Assembly: GCA_034769895.1 (NCBI GenBank)
Contig: CM068367.1
Location: 84,745,654 to 84,809,653 of the forward strand
Length of the DNA: 64,000 bases
Direction of reading: 5' to 3'
From: Magicicada septendecula
Lineage: Eukaryota > Arthropoda > Insecta > Hemiptera > Cicadidae
This document shows positions 46,410-58,690 of this stretch, one piece after another. Positions within the stretch are counted from its first letter, which is position 1. Each line of letters starts with the position of its first letter. The notes beneath the pieces were generated by a model, which searched no databases, was not told the DNA's origin, and was given only the letters and a program-made list of their open reading frames with translations. The position numbers were made by a program, and so were the translations under genes.

Positions 46410-47556
46410 GGGGACCATATACCCGCCTATCTTCCCCATGTTAAATTAATCAACTTTATGTACCTTTTTCTCAAAACCTGTTCAAGGTACAAACTTGAGG
46501 TTTGGTCAGCATATTCTGGGAAGGTATTTTAACCATCTGAACCAAAAAATTGTCTTTTATTGTCTCACATTTATTTAATTAATTTTTTGAAAAATTGTCT
46601 AAATATTTTAATTTTTTTAAAGAGTTAATAATTTTTTATAATTTTTTGGTTACTTCCTTCTTCTGTTTTTGATGTTCAGTAGATACACTGTAATTAGCCC
46701 TACAACGTAAAAAAAGAATCGTGTTTCTATCTTTTACAGAAGCTGAGAAAAAGGTACATAAATATGGTAAAAAGTCATTTTTTGAGAAAACTTACTTTAT
46801 TGTCAATGTTACCATAGTTACACAACAAAGCTACATTTAAAATAGTCCTGCGCCGTACTGTGGGTCTTCCTTATTTTCTTCTGATTTCTTCTTGTTTTCT
46901 TGCCTTTTTATTTTACCTTCTACCTTACTTTGCTCTGTCATTTTCTTATCAGCTTCTTTTACTCTCCTCTCATCGATTCGTCTCAACTGTGCCCGACAAG
47001 ACTCACTTACTTTCAGTCCCAGTTTCACCATCACAGTACATTTGCTGTAAGCTCCGCTGTTGAAAGCAAGCACTGCATCATGCACTCCCACTTTAATTGT
47101 ATTTATCCCAACATAAATTGTCTTTGGTAACCTTTTCCAAATTAGGGCATTGAATGATTCATTCGGGTTTTGTGTTTTACCAAAAAGGCACTTGCTCAGT
47201 AAAGTTTCATTGCTTAGGTCCCTGAATATGTTTTATTTTATGAAGCTCAGGTAAAGGCAGTGAATGCTCAATTTTGTATTCCTCACCTGTAATAATGACA
47301 GAGTAGCCAACCTAACCTATAACACAAAAATTCCCTTTTGTATGTGAAAAAAAAACAAATATATTAAAAGTTTCCAAACCTGAAAATGCAAGCGCTCAAC
47401 ACAAAATTGTGTACTTTTTATTTATTTATTTTTGTAACTTTTATTTCTCATAGGTAAACAAATTTTATATTATTTTTTTCAGAATTAACTGTAGTTTCTG
47501 AAAATTTGAAAAACAGAAAAAGTGAAATTTTTAAAAATTTCGGGTACATGGTCCCC
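46410..47556 (-). mobile_element. TTAA-flanked DNA transposon (Kolobok-like), 1.15 kb
   Basis: The inverted ends GGGGACCATATACCCG and GGGGACCATGTACCCG differ at one of 16 positions. TTAA flanks both sides (46406-46409; 47557-47560), the target of Kolobok and piggyBac. The internal minus-strand coding scrap (46837-47230) is not piggyBac-like; its NESFN / IW / PK order points to a Mutator/Kolobok-type transposase C-terminus. It is an internal-deletion copy. Confidence 0.75.
46837..47230 (-). pseudogene. Transposase C-terminal fragment (Mutator/Kolobok-like)
   Basis: Minus strand: SNETLLSKCLFGKTQNPNES, FNALIWKRLPKTIYVGINTI, then GVHDAVLAFNSGAYSKCTVM, a basic lysine/glutamate-rich stretch and PQYGAGLF. 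The blocks TQN-NESFN--IW---PK, GV-DAV--FN-G and a final YGAG-F occur in the same order in arthropod Mutator-like/Kolobok transposases. Upstream catalytic sequence is deleted. Family assignment is from memory of these motifs and from the TTAA flanks. Confidence 0.65.
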
Positions 47557-47560
47557 TTAA

Positions 47561-48710
47561 CATCATTCTGTATACCCTTCTCTTGTTTACTCTTATCCCA
47601 AAATTCAAAATTATTGCCCTGATTCCCATCAGAATTTAAATAAACACTTCCCATTACAATATTACAAATATCTCTCATTATATAATTCACATTTCAAAAT
47701 ACTTATATTCATTAGTAAAATTCTTACATCGAGTAAATCATATTAAATCAACTACATAATAACAACTTATTTACTTGTATCTTTCTCAACTTTTGTTAAA
47801 CATCTGCATCAAAACATCTCAAATCAACACAACATCATTTAAGTACATTATAAAATCAACTACATATTCTACATCATTGACATAATTATTGCTAATATTC
47901 AATAACTCATTACTAACAGTTGAGTAACCTCCTTCTACATCAAAATCTAATATCCCCCCTATAACCCAGTTACAATTAGGTAAATCACCTCACGGGTAAA
48001 CCGTGCAAGGCATTTACCTGGTTGCATAAACACTCTATTGTTTATGCCCCTGGCTTGTAACTGCCAGCTCCTTTTCCACACACACTATTGTTTACTTATG
48101 GTGGACTGTAGCGCCCATTTGCATCCACAAGAACTGCATTTTGATTAGGGCGTAGACGCTGCCTACCCCATTCTTGCTTCAGCTTTATATACAAAATTCG
48201 GCATTACTGATGTCCGAGGACACCAGTAATCCTACTATAACGATTCACACACCCTTAATATGGCACTATCACCACCTTCGATGATAGCCGCTGTTCCATA
48301 GTTATGTAGATTCCCCTGAGTTACCCCCCAGTTAGTTTGTAAGTTCACCAATTTAGAATATATTTACATTATAAATCCACGGTCAGGGTTCGGTGAAGCC
48401 GTGACCGCCCGAAAAGTAGGGGAAACTACTAAAAGGACATACAAGGTTTACGCTTATACTGTTACTGCAGTTCACAGATGGCAAACCTTTATATATGTTT
48501 GGTTATTTTATTATTTAAGTTTAAGATTCTTACACACTAACTTAATACATAATACATCATAATAAAACATTGCGATTATTACATTAAAATAAACAATTCA
48601 CATTTAAGTTTGACCAAAAATTACACACCTTACAGCTTTACTTTAATTTCAATTCTATCAAGTCTTTCACTTGTTTCATTTATTATTACATTTTAACTAT
48701 GAATTTTCTG
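47561..48710 (-). other. LTR element interior, no frame recognised
   Basis: AT-rich and poor in coding signal. gcataaacactctattgttt at about 48024 is half of a small hairpin (GCATAAACA / TTGTTTATGC). Probably decayed pol of the LTR element. Confidence 0.4.
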
Positions 48711-48896
48711 TTACACATTTTCATCATTAATTGGTTTGGGTGATTCTCCGTTATTCACAATGATTTGATTTATTGAATTGGTATTTATATATCTAACCTT
48801 ACTCACCTTCTTCCTTCTAACAACCGCTAACAGATTTCCATAGGGTGACACCAATCTCTCAATAATATTTATCTCCACTAAATTCTCTAATCCCAC
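48711..48896 (-). pseudogene. Gypsy reverse transcriptase, N-terminal scrap
   Basis: Minus strand reads IIERLVSPYGNLLAVVRRKK, then VRYINTNSINQIIVNNGESP and KPIND. This parallels the Gypsy RT entry block I--S-SPY-NPLVVVRKKDG-VR-C-D-R-LN-I---D-ESP-PID. The RT catalytic YVDD and the remainder are absent. It supports assignment of the whole LTR element to the Gypsy group. Confidence 0.75.
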
Positions 48897-49807
48897 TTAA
48901 ATCACTTTCCTCTTATAATAAAATATCTTATACCCTCTTTGTAACTAGGACGTGTGTTCCCTAACCTGGCAATTCCATGCATAACCTTTTGCCCCTCTAC
49001 CAAATATCGGCAAACACTCTTTGACCCTTCACAATTTCCTGCCCAACGACGCACATTGATCACTCCTTACCACCTCACCCTCATCTACAAAATTTCACCA
49101 TCAACTATTTAATTTCCATTTACATTACTCACCTTCTCTACTTAATGTATAATCACTAACACTACTGTGTCCCTAAAATATCTAATACCCTCTTTCTGCA
49201 TTATTTGTATTTCAACTTCTTATTCTCTCTAACTCCCATTAAAATTAACTCTGATTAACTCACATGCCTTATTTATCATTATCACCCAAACCCTTTTACA
49301 ACATTTCACCTTAATATGATCCTAGAAAATTCATCACTTACCTCCTAATGACAATACCTCACAACACTTGAACATATTTATGTTAATCACTTACTATCCT
49401 TTAGATAATCTAAATCTCAAAAAATCATTTAACTTCATTATCGAAATTTATTTGTATAAGAATCATTAATCAATTAATTCATCTCAAATTATTTCATTCA
49501 ATCAATTCTTGAAAACACAAGTTATTTTAATTACTTTCTTCCAAAACAATTACAATTCATTTATTATAAACTCTCATTATTTATTTAATCTAATAAAATA
49601 TTATCATTATTATTAAATCAATTTCTACTACATACACACAATGTTTACACCAAATACATTTTACAATATAAACACAATTAATTTCACTACAAATTTATTT
49701 ACAATTTTTTGTCATTGTTTTTCTGTTTACCACACCTCATTTCATAAGTTAGCTAGGTCATTACCACAAACTAAAATATTTAAAATGTCCATTCACTGAT
49801 TTTTTAT
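48897..49807 (-). other. LTR element interior, no frame recognised
   Basis: Expected place for protease and zinc-knuckle regions between gag and RT, but no convincing motif could be read. AT-rich. Confidence 0.4.
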
Positions 49808-50791
49808 TTAACCCCCATCATCATATAATAATCTGATCTTATGACTACACCATTCATTTACAATTGAATACATATAGCTATTATAATTATAACAATCATC
49901 ATTATTATTTTGTTCCATTGTATCAATACTACTGATAATACAAATATTATTGCATACCATTATTTCAAAATTCCTGTCGACATAGGGTAGGGTAATTTCT
50001 CCTTTAGTATTTTCTGTTAAAGTAAGGTAAGTTAATAATTCGTCAACATTATCATCTACTTCTGCTACTACATCAGTTTCAATATAAGGTGAGTACTCAA
50101 TATAATTACCAGCTCTCTCTACATCTAACCTTTCCACAAATTCTTCACAATTTCTATTCACCTTAAATAATTTTAACTCTCTATCTACACACAACTCTCT
50201 CTCTAAATATCTCTCACCATAACACCATATCACACTTTCTCTACCATCCCATACAGAGGGCACTAACTCATAAAAATTCAGGGAACAACTCAAAGACCTC
50301 ATGTCTTCCAATAATAAGGGACTCTTGCCCTTCGACAACAACATTTGTAAACACCTTGGTTCACAATAAACCTGGGGAAAATTTACCCTCTGCAACCCCT
50401 CTACCTGTATACTCTCTCTCCACTTTCTCTCTGACTCATCAATACACACTAACATTCCATTATTACATTCTAAAACTTTATCGGTACTCTCAATATTCAC
50501 CCCATTATTCTCTAACACCATATTTTTACTTATATTGTCATAATTCTCACCCTTACTTACCTTATCGTCTTTATTTTCATTTTCGTTTAATTTATCTGTT
50601 TCTCCACTATTCTCTACCCCCAATTTAATCTCGTAATTTTCGTCTACTATATTCATTTTTAATTTATTGATAATGCCATCTGCTCTGGCAATTTGTTTAT
50701 CAAACACCTGATCTATCGCTTCTATGATCTGTTCTTGCATCTCATTACAACGTGTATGAATTTCATTTATTTCTTGGATTTCATTGTCCAT
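49808..50791 (-). pseudogene. LTR element gag, second part; start codon comes from the PLE
   Basis: A 327-codon minus-strand frame. The first codons (ATGGACAATGAAATCCAAG) are the terminus of the inserted Penelope-like element; the same sequence occurs at the other PLE ends (35513-35531, 42045-42063 inverted, 60563-60581). From there it is retroelement sequence: a coiled-coil-like stretch (EMQEQIIEAIDQVFDKQIAR), an acidic/asparagine-rich linker, then RVNFPQVYCEPRCLQMLLSK and a tyrosine- and cysteine-containing globular part. It continues the gag-like frame broken off at 53661. No zinc knuckle was seen. Gag identity is inferred from position after the primer site and from the coiled coil. Confidence 0.6.
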
Positions 50792-50986
50792 GACGTGTCC
50801 GTTACTTAACTAAATATCACTATTGTTTGACGACTCGGAACACTAAGTTTTTTATAAGTAAAATCGTAAAGATTTACCTTACAGCCTAAACCGGCTTTCA
50901 CCTTTAGAAGGCTTCATCAGAGGCTGCCGTAGGTAGCGCTGTCTGTCTTGTTGTTGGCGACGGGATAGTTTTCCGAAAGATCGATG

Positions 50987-51056
<70 letters not shown>

Positions 51057-53652
51057 TGAGATGTGTTCGAATAATGCGTGCCATTTGAATTGTGTCTGTT
51101 CGTTTAGGATGTTGTTTTTATTTGTTTTTGTGTGTTTGTATATTTCTAATTGTTCTAGAGTGTCTAGTTTTTGGCCTTTTGTGTGTACGTGTAGAATGTT
51201 CATGTTATTGTCGATGTTTTTATATGTGTGGTTTGCTTCAATGAGGTGGTTTGCAAAGGTGGATTCTGTAGTGGTGTGGAGTGCCTTTGTATGTTCAATG
51301 CATCTCTGTTTGAAGCTACGTCCTGTCTGGCCTATGTAGAATTTATTGCAATTTGAGCAATTTAGCTTGTATACACCGGGTAGATCGAATTTGTTTTGTG
51401 TTTTGTGCATGCGTTTTGATAGTGTGTGTTCTGTTTTGTTAGTAGTTTTGTAAGCGATTCTGTATCCTGCTTTTTTGAATTTGTGGGCAATTTTTTCAGT
51501 TTGTTTGTTGATGTATGTTAGTGTTATGAATTTGTTGTTTTCTGTCTTTGTCTGTATTTTTTTGTGTTTTGTGTAGGAGTTTACTGACTATTGTTCTGTC
51601 ATATCCGTTAGATTCTGCTAGATATTTTATCGTGTTTAGTTCGTCTTTGTAGTCTTTTTCATCTAAGGGGATGTTGTTAAGTCTATGTATCATGGTTCTA
51701 AAAGCAGCTAGTTTGTGTTGTGTTGGGTGATTGGAGGTGTTGTGTATTAGTGTGTCAGTTGTAGTTGGTTTTCTGTATATACTGAATTTGTGCTTGTGTT
51801 CTAGTTTTGTGATGGAAAGGTCTAAGAAGTTTATGGTATTGTTGTGTTCGTATTCGGCAGTGAAGGTTATGTTTTTATGTATTTTGTTTATGTGCGTAAG
51901 TAACTGTTCACATTGTCTTTTGTTCCCCCTGTATAGTATTAGAATGTCATCAACGTATCTGTGCCAATATAGTATTTTATGTGAGTGTCTGTCATTGTTT
52001 GTGAGTATTTTTGTTTTTTCTAAGTGTTGGAGGAAGACTTCTGCTAGAATGCTGGATATGGGGGAGCCCATGGGTAAGCCATCGTTCTGTGTGTAGTATT
52101 TATTGTTATAAGTAAAGTAATTTTGTTTTGTGATAATGTTCAGAGTTTCTGTTATTTCGTTGATAAGTTAGTCTGGTGTGTTGTTTTGTTTGAGGTTGTT
52201 TTGTAGGATGGTGATTGTTTCAGAGATGGGGATGTTTGTGTACAGGTTTTTAATGTCAAAGGAGGCTAATGTGGCATTATGGGGGATGTGTATGTCTTTT
52301 ATTTTTTTACTAGGTCAGTGTTGTTTTTTACTGCAATGTTGTTGTCTATTTGTGTGTGTTGTCTAATAATTTTGTCTAGATATTTTGCGAGTTTGTGTGC
52401 AGGGGCATTACGGTAGTTGATAATGGGGCAGATCGGAATGTCTTCTTTATGGATTTTGGGAAGATTCTAGCATTCTAGCAGAAGTCTTCCTCCAACACAT
52501 AGAAAAAACAAAAATACCCACAAACAATGACAGACACTCACATAAAATACTATATTGGCACAGATACGTTGATGACATTCTAATACTATACAGGGGGGAC
52601 AAAAGACAATGTGAACAGTTACTTACGCACATAAACAAAATACATAAAAACATAACCTTCACTGCCGAATACGAACACAACAATACCATAAACTTCTTAG
52701 ACCTTTCCATCACAAAAGTAGAACACAAGCACAAATTCAGTATATACAGAAAACCAACTACAACTGACACACTAATACACAACACCTCCAATCACCCAAC
52801 ACAACACAAACTAGCTGCTTTTAGAACCATGATACATAGACTTAACAACATCCCCTTAGATGAAAAAGACTACAAAGATGAACTAAACACGATAAAATAT
52901 CTAGCAGAATCTAACGGATATGACAGAACAATAGTCAGTAAACTCCTTCACAAAACACAAAACAAACAACAGACAAAGACAGAAAACAACAAATTCATAA
53001 CACTAACATACATCAACAAACAAACTGAAAAAATTGCCCACAAATTCAAAAAAGCAGGATACAGAATCGCTTACAAAACTACTAACAAAACAGAACACAC
53101 ACTATCAAAACGCACGCACAAAACACAAAACAAATTCGATCTACCCGGTGTATACAAGCTAAATTGCTCAAATTGCAATAAATTCTACATAGGCCAGACA
53201 GGACGTAGCTTCAAACAGAGATACATTGAACACACAAAGGCACTCCACACCACTACAGAATCCACCTTTGCAAACCACCTCATTGAAGCAAACCTCACAT
53301 ATAAAAACATCGACAATAACATGAACATTCTACACGTACACACAAAAGGCCGAAAACTAGACACTCTAGAACCATTAGAAATATACAAACACACAAAAAC
53401 AAATAAAAACGACATCCTAAACGAACAGACACAATTCAATTCAAGTCGCACGCATTATTCGAACACATCTCACCACACACACACACAGCATCGATCTTTC
53501 GGAAAACTATCCCGTCGCCAACAACAAGACGGACAGCGCTACCTACGGCAGCCTCTGATGAAGCCTTCTAAAGGTGAAAGCCGGTTTAGGCTGTAAGGTA
53601 AATCTTTACGATTTTACTTATAAAAAACTTAGTGTTCCAAGTCGTCAAACAA
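50773..53652. mobile_element. Head-to-head pair of Penelope-like elements
   Basis: Left arm, minus strand, 52468 down to 50773; right arm, plus strand, about 52468-53652. The two share some 1.1 kb of nearly identical sequence in inverted orientation around a junction near 52465-52470. Left arm: PKIHKEDIPICPIINYRNAP, SFDIKNLYTNIP, GLPMGSPISSIL, YVDDILILYRG, then GIY-YIG (GVYKLNCSNCNKFYIGQTGR). Right arm starts at SILAEVFLQH and carries the same RT remainder and GIY-YIG. Each outer end has CTGATGA ... GAAA (50896-50920 on minus; 53555-53579 on plus). The left arm continues to the atggacaatgaaatccaag terminus; the right arm stops about 60 bp earlier. A long (TG)n run (50989-51055) lies in the left arm. 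The pair splits gag of the LTR element. Confidence 0.88.
50989..51055. repeat. (TG)n microsatellite inside the PLE
   Basis: Almost pure tg run with one ta. The other PLE arm has only a short (CA) stretch at the same place (53470-53485), so the run has expanded in this arm. Confidence 0.9.
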
Positions 53653-53660
53653 TAGTGATA

Positions 53661-54101
53661 TTATTTGTTTGTATCATTTATTTGTTTGTTAAAATTAAAA
53701 TTTTGTCTCTTAACTTCCTCTTTTACTTCGTCAAACTTCTCATCAAATTTAGTATTTATTTGCTCGTATTTCAGATTGGAATCGCTTTTTTGTTCATCCA
53801 ACTTTACATCAAATTTATTTAACATTACATCAAATTTATTTAACTTTACACTCTGTTCATCAAATTTCTCATCGAATTTATTAAACTTCTCATCAAATTT
53901 ATGTAATAATAATTGTATCATGCCATTTGTCTCGTCTGTTTTCTTTTCAGACCGAGTTGAGATGGGTGTTTCTGGTACTCTATCTAACTCTACATATTCG
54001 GTCGCACTCGACTTGATCTGACTTATTGGCGTTGAACAAACCCCCATCTCACTCGTAAACATTTGGTCAGTTACGCTGACATTCTCGTTATTGTTTGCCA
54101 T
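53661..54101 (-). pseudogene. LTR element gag, first part (coiled coil)
   Basis: ATG at 54101, 175 nt after the primer binding site, opens 146 codons: MANNNENVSVTDQMFTSEMG, a linker, then a long coiled coil built from repeats of KFDEKFDE / LNKFDV. Such N-terminal coiled coils are common in insect Gypsy Gag proteins. It ends at the PLE insertion; the rest of gag resumes at 50773 on the far side. Start chosen as the first ATG after the leader. Confidence 0.65.
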
Positions 54102-54275
54102 TTAAAAAAAAATCTTTTCCATATACTTTTCAAACTGTTACTCTATATATCTAATGTATATTACCATCATAACATAACCTAATTACTTACGTATTAAGTT
54201 ACCTACCCCTTTTCCAATAATCATTCTGCTCTCCCATGTAGACCTATATTTATATAAAAATATTTTTATATAAAT

Positions 54276-54293
54276 GTCCCTGTTCGGACACCA
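54276..54293 (-). other. Primer binding site
   Basis: Minus strand TGGTGTCCGAACAGGGAC, two bases inside the 5' LTR. It matches the lysine-tRNA primer site used by many retroelements (TGGCGCCCGAACAGGGAC) at 16 of 18 positions. The two differences are both C-to-T in this strand. Confidence 0.75.
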
Positions 54294-54295
54294 AT

Positions 54296-55468
54296 TGTGC
54301 TATAATTTATTATCGTCACTTTTCTAGAATATTAGCCTTTAATTAATTTCACTTTTATCCATTACTTTCTGATTTTTTTGGGCGCCATCTTGTGTTGCCA
54401 ACTACAAGAGAAAAAATTGTTACTTACCAGTAGGCCAGATTCTTTTCGGCGAACACAGGAAAGCAGAATAGGATTATTTAGTAAATAAATTAATTATTTG
54501 TTCACAAAAAATCTATTACCTTTTATTACCTTCATCACAATCATACATTGAATTCTCCCTTCAAACATAAAGCAAACGTTATCGGTTCATTCCTGAACCA
54601 TCACTCTAGCATGATTATTACATTTTCTCTTTTATTAATAAACGTAAATATAACTGACAATTAGATTATTTAATTGATTAACCCACAAACCAGCACTTCT
54701 ATATTAGCATACTTTTCACCCGCTCACGCACACGCAAATACCCCATACCCTTAGAGATCTCATTTTTCTTTAAAATAACATTATAATGGTAATTTTTGGT
54801 TTAGCCCTTGCTAAAATTTTGTTCAAACCCCATTTTGTTACTCATCTGAATTTTGTCCACATAGTCCAGCCTCCTCACGTAATTGGCTTCATCTCGTATT
54901 TTCTTTTCACTTTTTATTCGCCACTCTTATCGAAGTTGTTAATTTAAAAAACGCAACTTTCACTTCATTTCAATTACTAATGTATCTGTTGTACTTTTAC
55001 ATATTTAGCTGTTACAGGTGCCCGTATTTTTTGTTTCGAAACTTATATTTGTGACCGGCCAGCTCACGAATTAATTTTATACTGGGGCGAGGCGAACTGG
55101 ACTATTTTCTGAAGTGGTCGTGGTTACATGACCAATTCTTATTGTTCTAGTTTGTATCACTACGCCAATATGTGATGCTGGACTGCCACACCTAGCATAC
55201 CAGCGTGACGTATTAACTGACGTAATATCGTACGATCCTTTAGGTTACATAATATGTTTGTCACTGGAGCTGACCTTGGCACAATTTCGCTCAATACTTG
55301 TTACGTTGTATAATTTATGAAATAAAGTCTGTTTACGTTTCCCCAAATTATTATTTTATATTACCTTTTATGCCTCCCCAAAATTATTATTACATAAGGA
55401 AATATTATTTTTATCAAAACATAATAAATTTTTATATTATCCCAGGTAGGCCTAAATGTCCCATTACA
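54296..55468 (-). repeat. Right (5') LTR
   Basis: 1.17 kb, TG...CA, without the hAT that interrupts the left LTR. Followed by the AATT target duplication. Confidence 0.92.
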
Positions 55469-55472
55469 AATT

Positions 55473-56009
55473 TTGGATTTGTAAGATATGTCACATATTG
55501 TTACAAGTTATGTAATGGATAAGGCCATGCTAAGGATTGTACTGTACGTAACAAAACTTTACTCACAAATTTAAAAAATTAAAATTTATTAATTTATTTT
55601 ATCAAATAATTAATGATATTTTGTTCAAAGCAGTGAGCGAACTCTGCAGCTTTGGAAGGTCACTAGTTTATTTAGGATTGAATTAGAATATAATTATGAA
55701 CACTGATTTCATTAACTTTACTGCAGTTAATGAATTAAAAAATTAATTATTTAATTAGGGCTTTATCATGGATTAATTGGTATAGCACAGATAAATATTA
55801 TACATATTGTGTTTATGTGTTTGTACTGAAGGCATACACAATTTCAGTACATTCAATGTGCACATGTTTACTGACCTGCAAGTTCTGGACTGAGGTGGGT
55901 GCTATATTTCCCTGTTCTCAGAGCTAGTCCTGTCTCCATGATGAAATTAACGTCTCTGTCATGTCCTCAAGGAATGTTTTCTAATTTAATTGTCCAGCAT
56001 AAGCCATAA
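55473..56009. other. No gene seen
   Basis: AT-rich sequence between the LTR element and the LINE. Confidence 0.5.
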
Positions 56010-57100
56010 TTTTACAGAAAAGAACTTTACACTGCTCTTGAAGAACTGGGCATACCAAAGAAATTAATAAGATTGTGTAGGATGACAATGCTGACAGTGA
56101 AGGGCATGGTGAGGATTCAGAATGACTTATCAGGAGAGTTTGACTATGGAAAGGGAGTCCTCCAAGGTGATGCTCTTGCTTGCCTCCTCTTCATTCTTGC
56201 CTTAGAAAAAGCTATGAGAGATGCTGGAATAGATTCTTCCGGGACTGTACTCAACAGGTTGGTGAAGGTCCTAGGATACGCCGATGACCTAGATATAAAC
56301 GGGAGGTCCCTTCAAGCAGTCACTGAAGCCTTTCTTGCTCTTGAAGGCCCCACAAGGAGGCTGGGTCTCATAATAAATGAAAGCAAAACAAAATACATGG
56401 CCACAGGACGGGAGGCTAGAGAAGGAGAGGACATCCAAATTGGCATCTATTCCTTCGAAAAAGTCAACAACTTTGTTTATTTAGGATGTCAAGTTAACTC
56501 CGATGGGGAAACAACAGAAGAAATAAAGTGAAGAATCACCTCAGCTAATAGGAGCTTCTTTGGTCTCAGGCCCCTGTTCCAGAGCAGAATAATTGCCAGG
56601 AGCATCAAGCTGCTTTTGTATAAAACACTGATCCGCCCAGCTGTCACCTATGGTTTTGAGACCTGGACCATTTCTAGAAAGTCTGAGTCAAGCCTGCTGG
56701 TTCATGAACACAAAATCCTCCGCAGTATATTTGATCCAATATGTGTAGGAGGTGAATGGAGGAAAAGAACCAACCATGAACTGAACACTCTTCTGAATGA
56801 AACAAATATTGTGAAAATTATAAAACTTGGTAGACTCAGGTGCGCTGGACATGTGATCAGAATGGGGGAGAATGAAATGCCAAGAAAGGCACTCACAGAA
56901 CAGATCTGTGGCACCAGGAGAGTTGGTTGACCCAAACTACGTTGGGAAGACGGTGTGAACTATTGTGCGCACCACATCCTTGGGACCCAGAACTGGAGAG
57001 CAGCTGCACTTGACCGGGACAACTGGCAGAGGCTGTTAAAGGAGGACTTGACTCAGTCAGTAATGGGTTGTTGCACCACTGAAGAAGAAATCATAATTTT
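56010..57100 (+). mobile_element. 5'-truncated LINE, reverse transcriptase and C-terminus
   Basis: Plus strand, one frame with few breaks. ELYTALEELGIPKKLIRLCR begins it; RT motif B is GKGVLQGDALACLLFILALE near 56150; the catalytic box YADD is intact at 56277-56288; then YLGCQVNSDGETTEEIK, a TGA at 56529, YKTLIRPAVTYGFETWTISR, LRCAGHVIRMGENEMPRKAL, a TGA near 56928, KLRWEDGV and LDRDNWQRLL. This is the best-preserved LINE of the window, with two visible stops, but it lacks the endonuclease and the RT fingers. It stands alone between AT-rich stretches. Confidence 0.85.
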
Positions 57101-58690
57101 GTGTGAGAATTTATTAATTAATACAAATTAATGTTTTACACGGGCTCATTAAACTGCACAATAATGTAGCAGTGTGCTATTCCAGCCTAATGAACTGGAA
57201 TGCAGAGATAGAGTGTAATCATGTATATATATATATTACCTGTTTAATCTTCAGAATAATGTATATTGTTTAATCATCTGGAACAAATTACAGAGTGTAG
57301 CAACTCTATTGTTGTGTCTCACTGTCTTTCTCTTGCTCTCACTCTCCCTCTCCCTCCCTCTCTTTGTCACACCATCAAGCTCTCCCCTCAGCTATGCTTA
57401 CTCAAATAATGCACACACCATTCAGTTATGGTATTTTTCTGTAACACTGAATTTGTATTGTGTGTAGTTACTCAAACAATACGAATTCAATGTTCAGTTG
57501 ATTATTGTCTAATTGTTAACACTGAAACTGCCAATGTAATTTAAAATAGTAAACATTTTTTCTACCACCTCATTAATTTCCATCTCATTAAGTTTCACCC
57601 TCAAAAACAGCTAATGAAGTGAGAAACATAAAATTATTCGTTGAAACACAAATTACAACTAATTGTGTGAAGTGTATTTAACACTGAACATTATTTGTAC
57701 TCATTGAATATTTGTTAAATAAATTTATATGTGTTAAGTTGTATATTGTTTTTAGTTTGCTCTATTACTAATTTTTTACTTCCATGTTCCATAAGGAAAT
57801 GGAAGTATGGTGATGGCAAAAAAAATCGTGTTCGAGATAAGGGATGATTCTGATTGTACTACCCTCAAAACATGAAGAAAAGTCATTTTTCAAAAAGTGT
57901 ATGTGTGTGTGTCTGTGTGTAGAATTTTTTCTGTAGCAAATGATAACAGCCGCAAATTCAAACAGAATCAAATAATTTTTTGCATACACCCCTGAATTGT
58001 AGAGGACTCAAGACCTATTGATTTTGGTGAAGATCGGTTAAGGGAACGGGGTAGTTTACCTGCAGCGTTGTAATACACTACTTGATAGGCCTATACGAAA
58101 GAGTTAAATTGTTGATTTGCATATTATGTTGGCCTATGAGCATGTAAGAAGTAAGGTTTACAAACTTCTTTAATCACTGATAATATTAATATTTCTACTC
58201 AATAGACTACAACACTTACGCGAGTGTACCGACTCTTTATTGTACCTCAGGGTGCCAGTAATAATAAACACAAATTAAAATATATCAATCAACTTTTAAA
58301 GATTCATTTGCATTTATATACTACAAATTTCTTTAACATGACTTGAATACTTTTGCCTTACAATGTTCATGGCAATGAGTTCTTTTTAGACAAATTGAGT
58401 CACCATATTTGATTACAAATATATATATTGTAATGTAACTGGTTTCCGGTGTGTTAAGGACCGTCCGATTGTTTTAAAATTTTAATAACTTTTAGTTTAT
58501 TTTTTATTATTTTTATTGATTTATTCAATTCAATTCAATCGTTCATTGAATCCAATGTAAATAAATCCGATGAATGCACTGGAAGTTAGTTAGTGAAGTG
58601 TTTTCAACTTCGGTTAATTTATTTTAAGTTGCTATTCTTCCGTCAACTAGGCGAAACGGTGACGTAGATTCCTCGCTGAAAGCATAAATA
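57101..58690. other. No gene seen; pyrimidine-rich and TG tracts
   Basis: Contains a CT-rich stretch (57315-57365) and a tgtgtgtgtgt run (57900-57921). No domain or transposon terminus recognised. Confidence 0.45.

Larger units (their letters stand above)
43959..55468 (-). mobile_element. Gypsy-type LTR retrotransposon, interrupted
   Basis: Two direct LTRs (43959-45953 and 54296-55468), both TG...CA, flanked by a 4-bp duplication AATT (43955-43958; 55469-55472). Transcription sense is minus: a primer binding site adjoins the right LTR (54276-54293), gag remnants follow, an RT scrap lies at 48711-48896 and a purine tract adjoins the left LTR. The interior has been invaded by a head-to-head PLE pair (splitting gag) and a TTAA-flanked DNA element, and the left LTR by a hAT. 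Most of pol is missing or unrecognisable. Confidence 0.88.

Noticed and set aside
51731..52096. Plus-strand frame of 121 codons, cysteine-rich
   Set aside because: Antisense of the PLE reverse transcriptase; the same shadow appears at 35795-36085 and 52447-52791 on the minus strand.
57780..58020. Possible repeat with a TG run
   Set aside because: No termini, coding remnant or second copy in the window.
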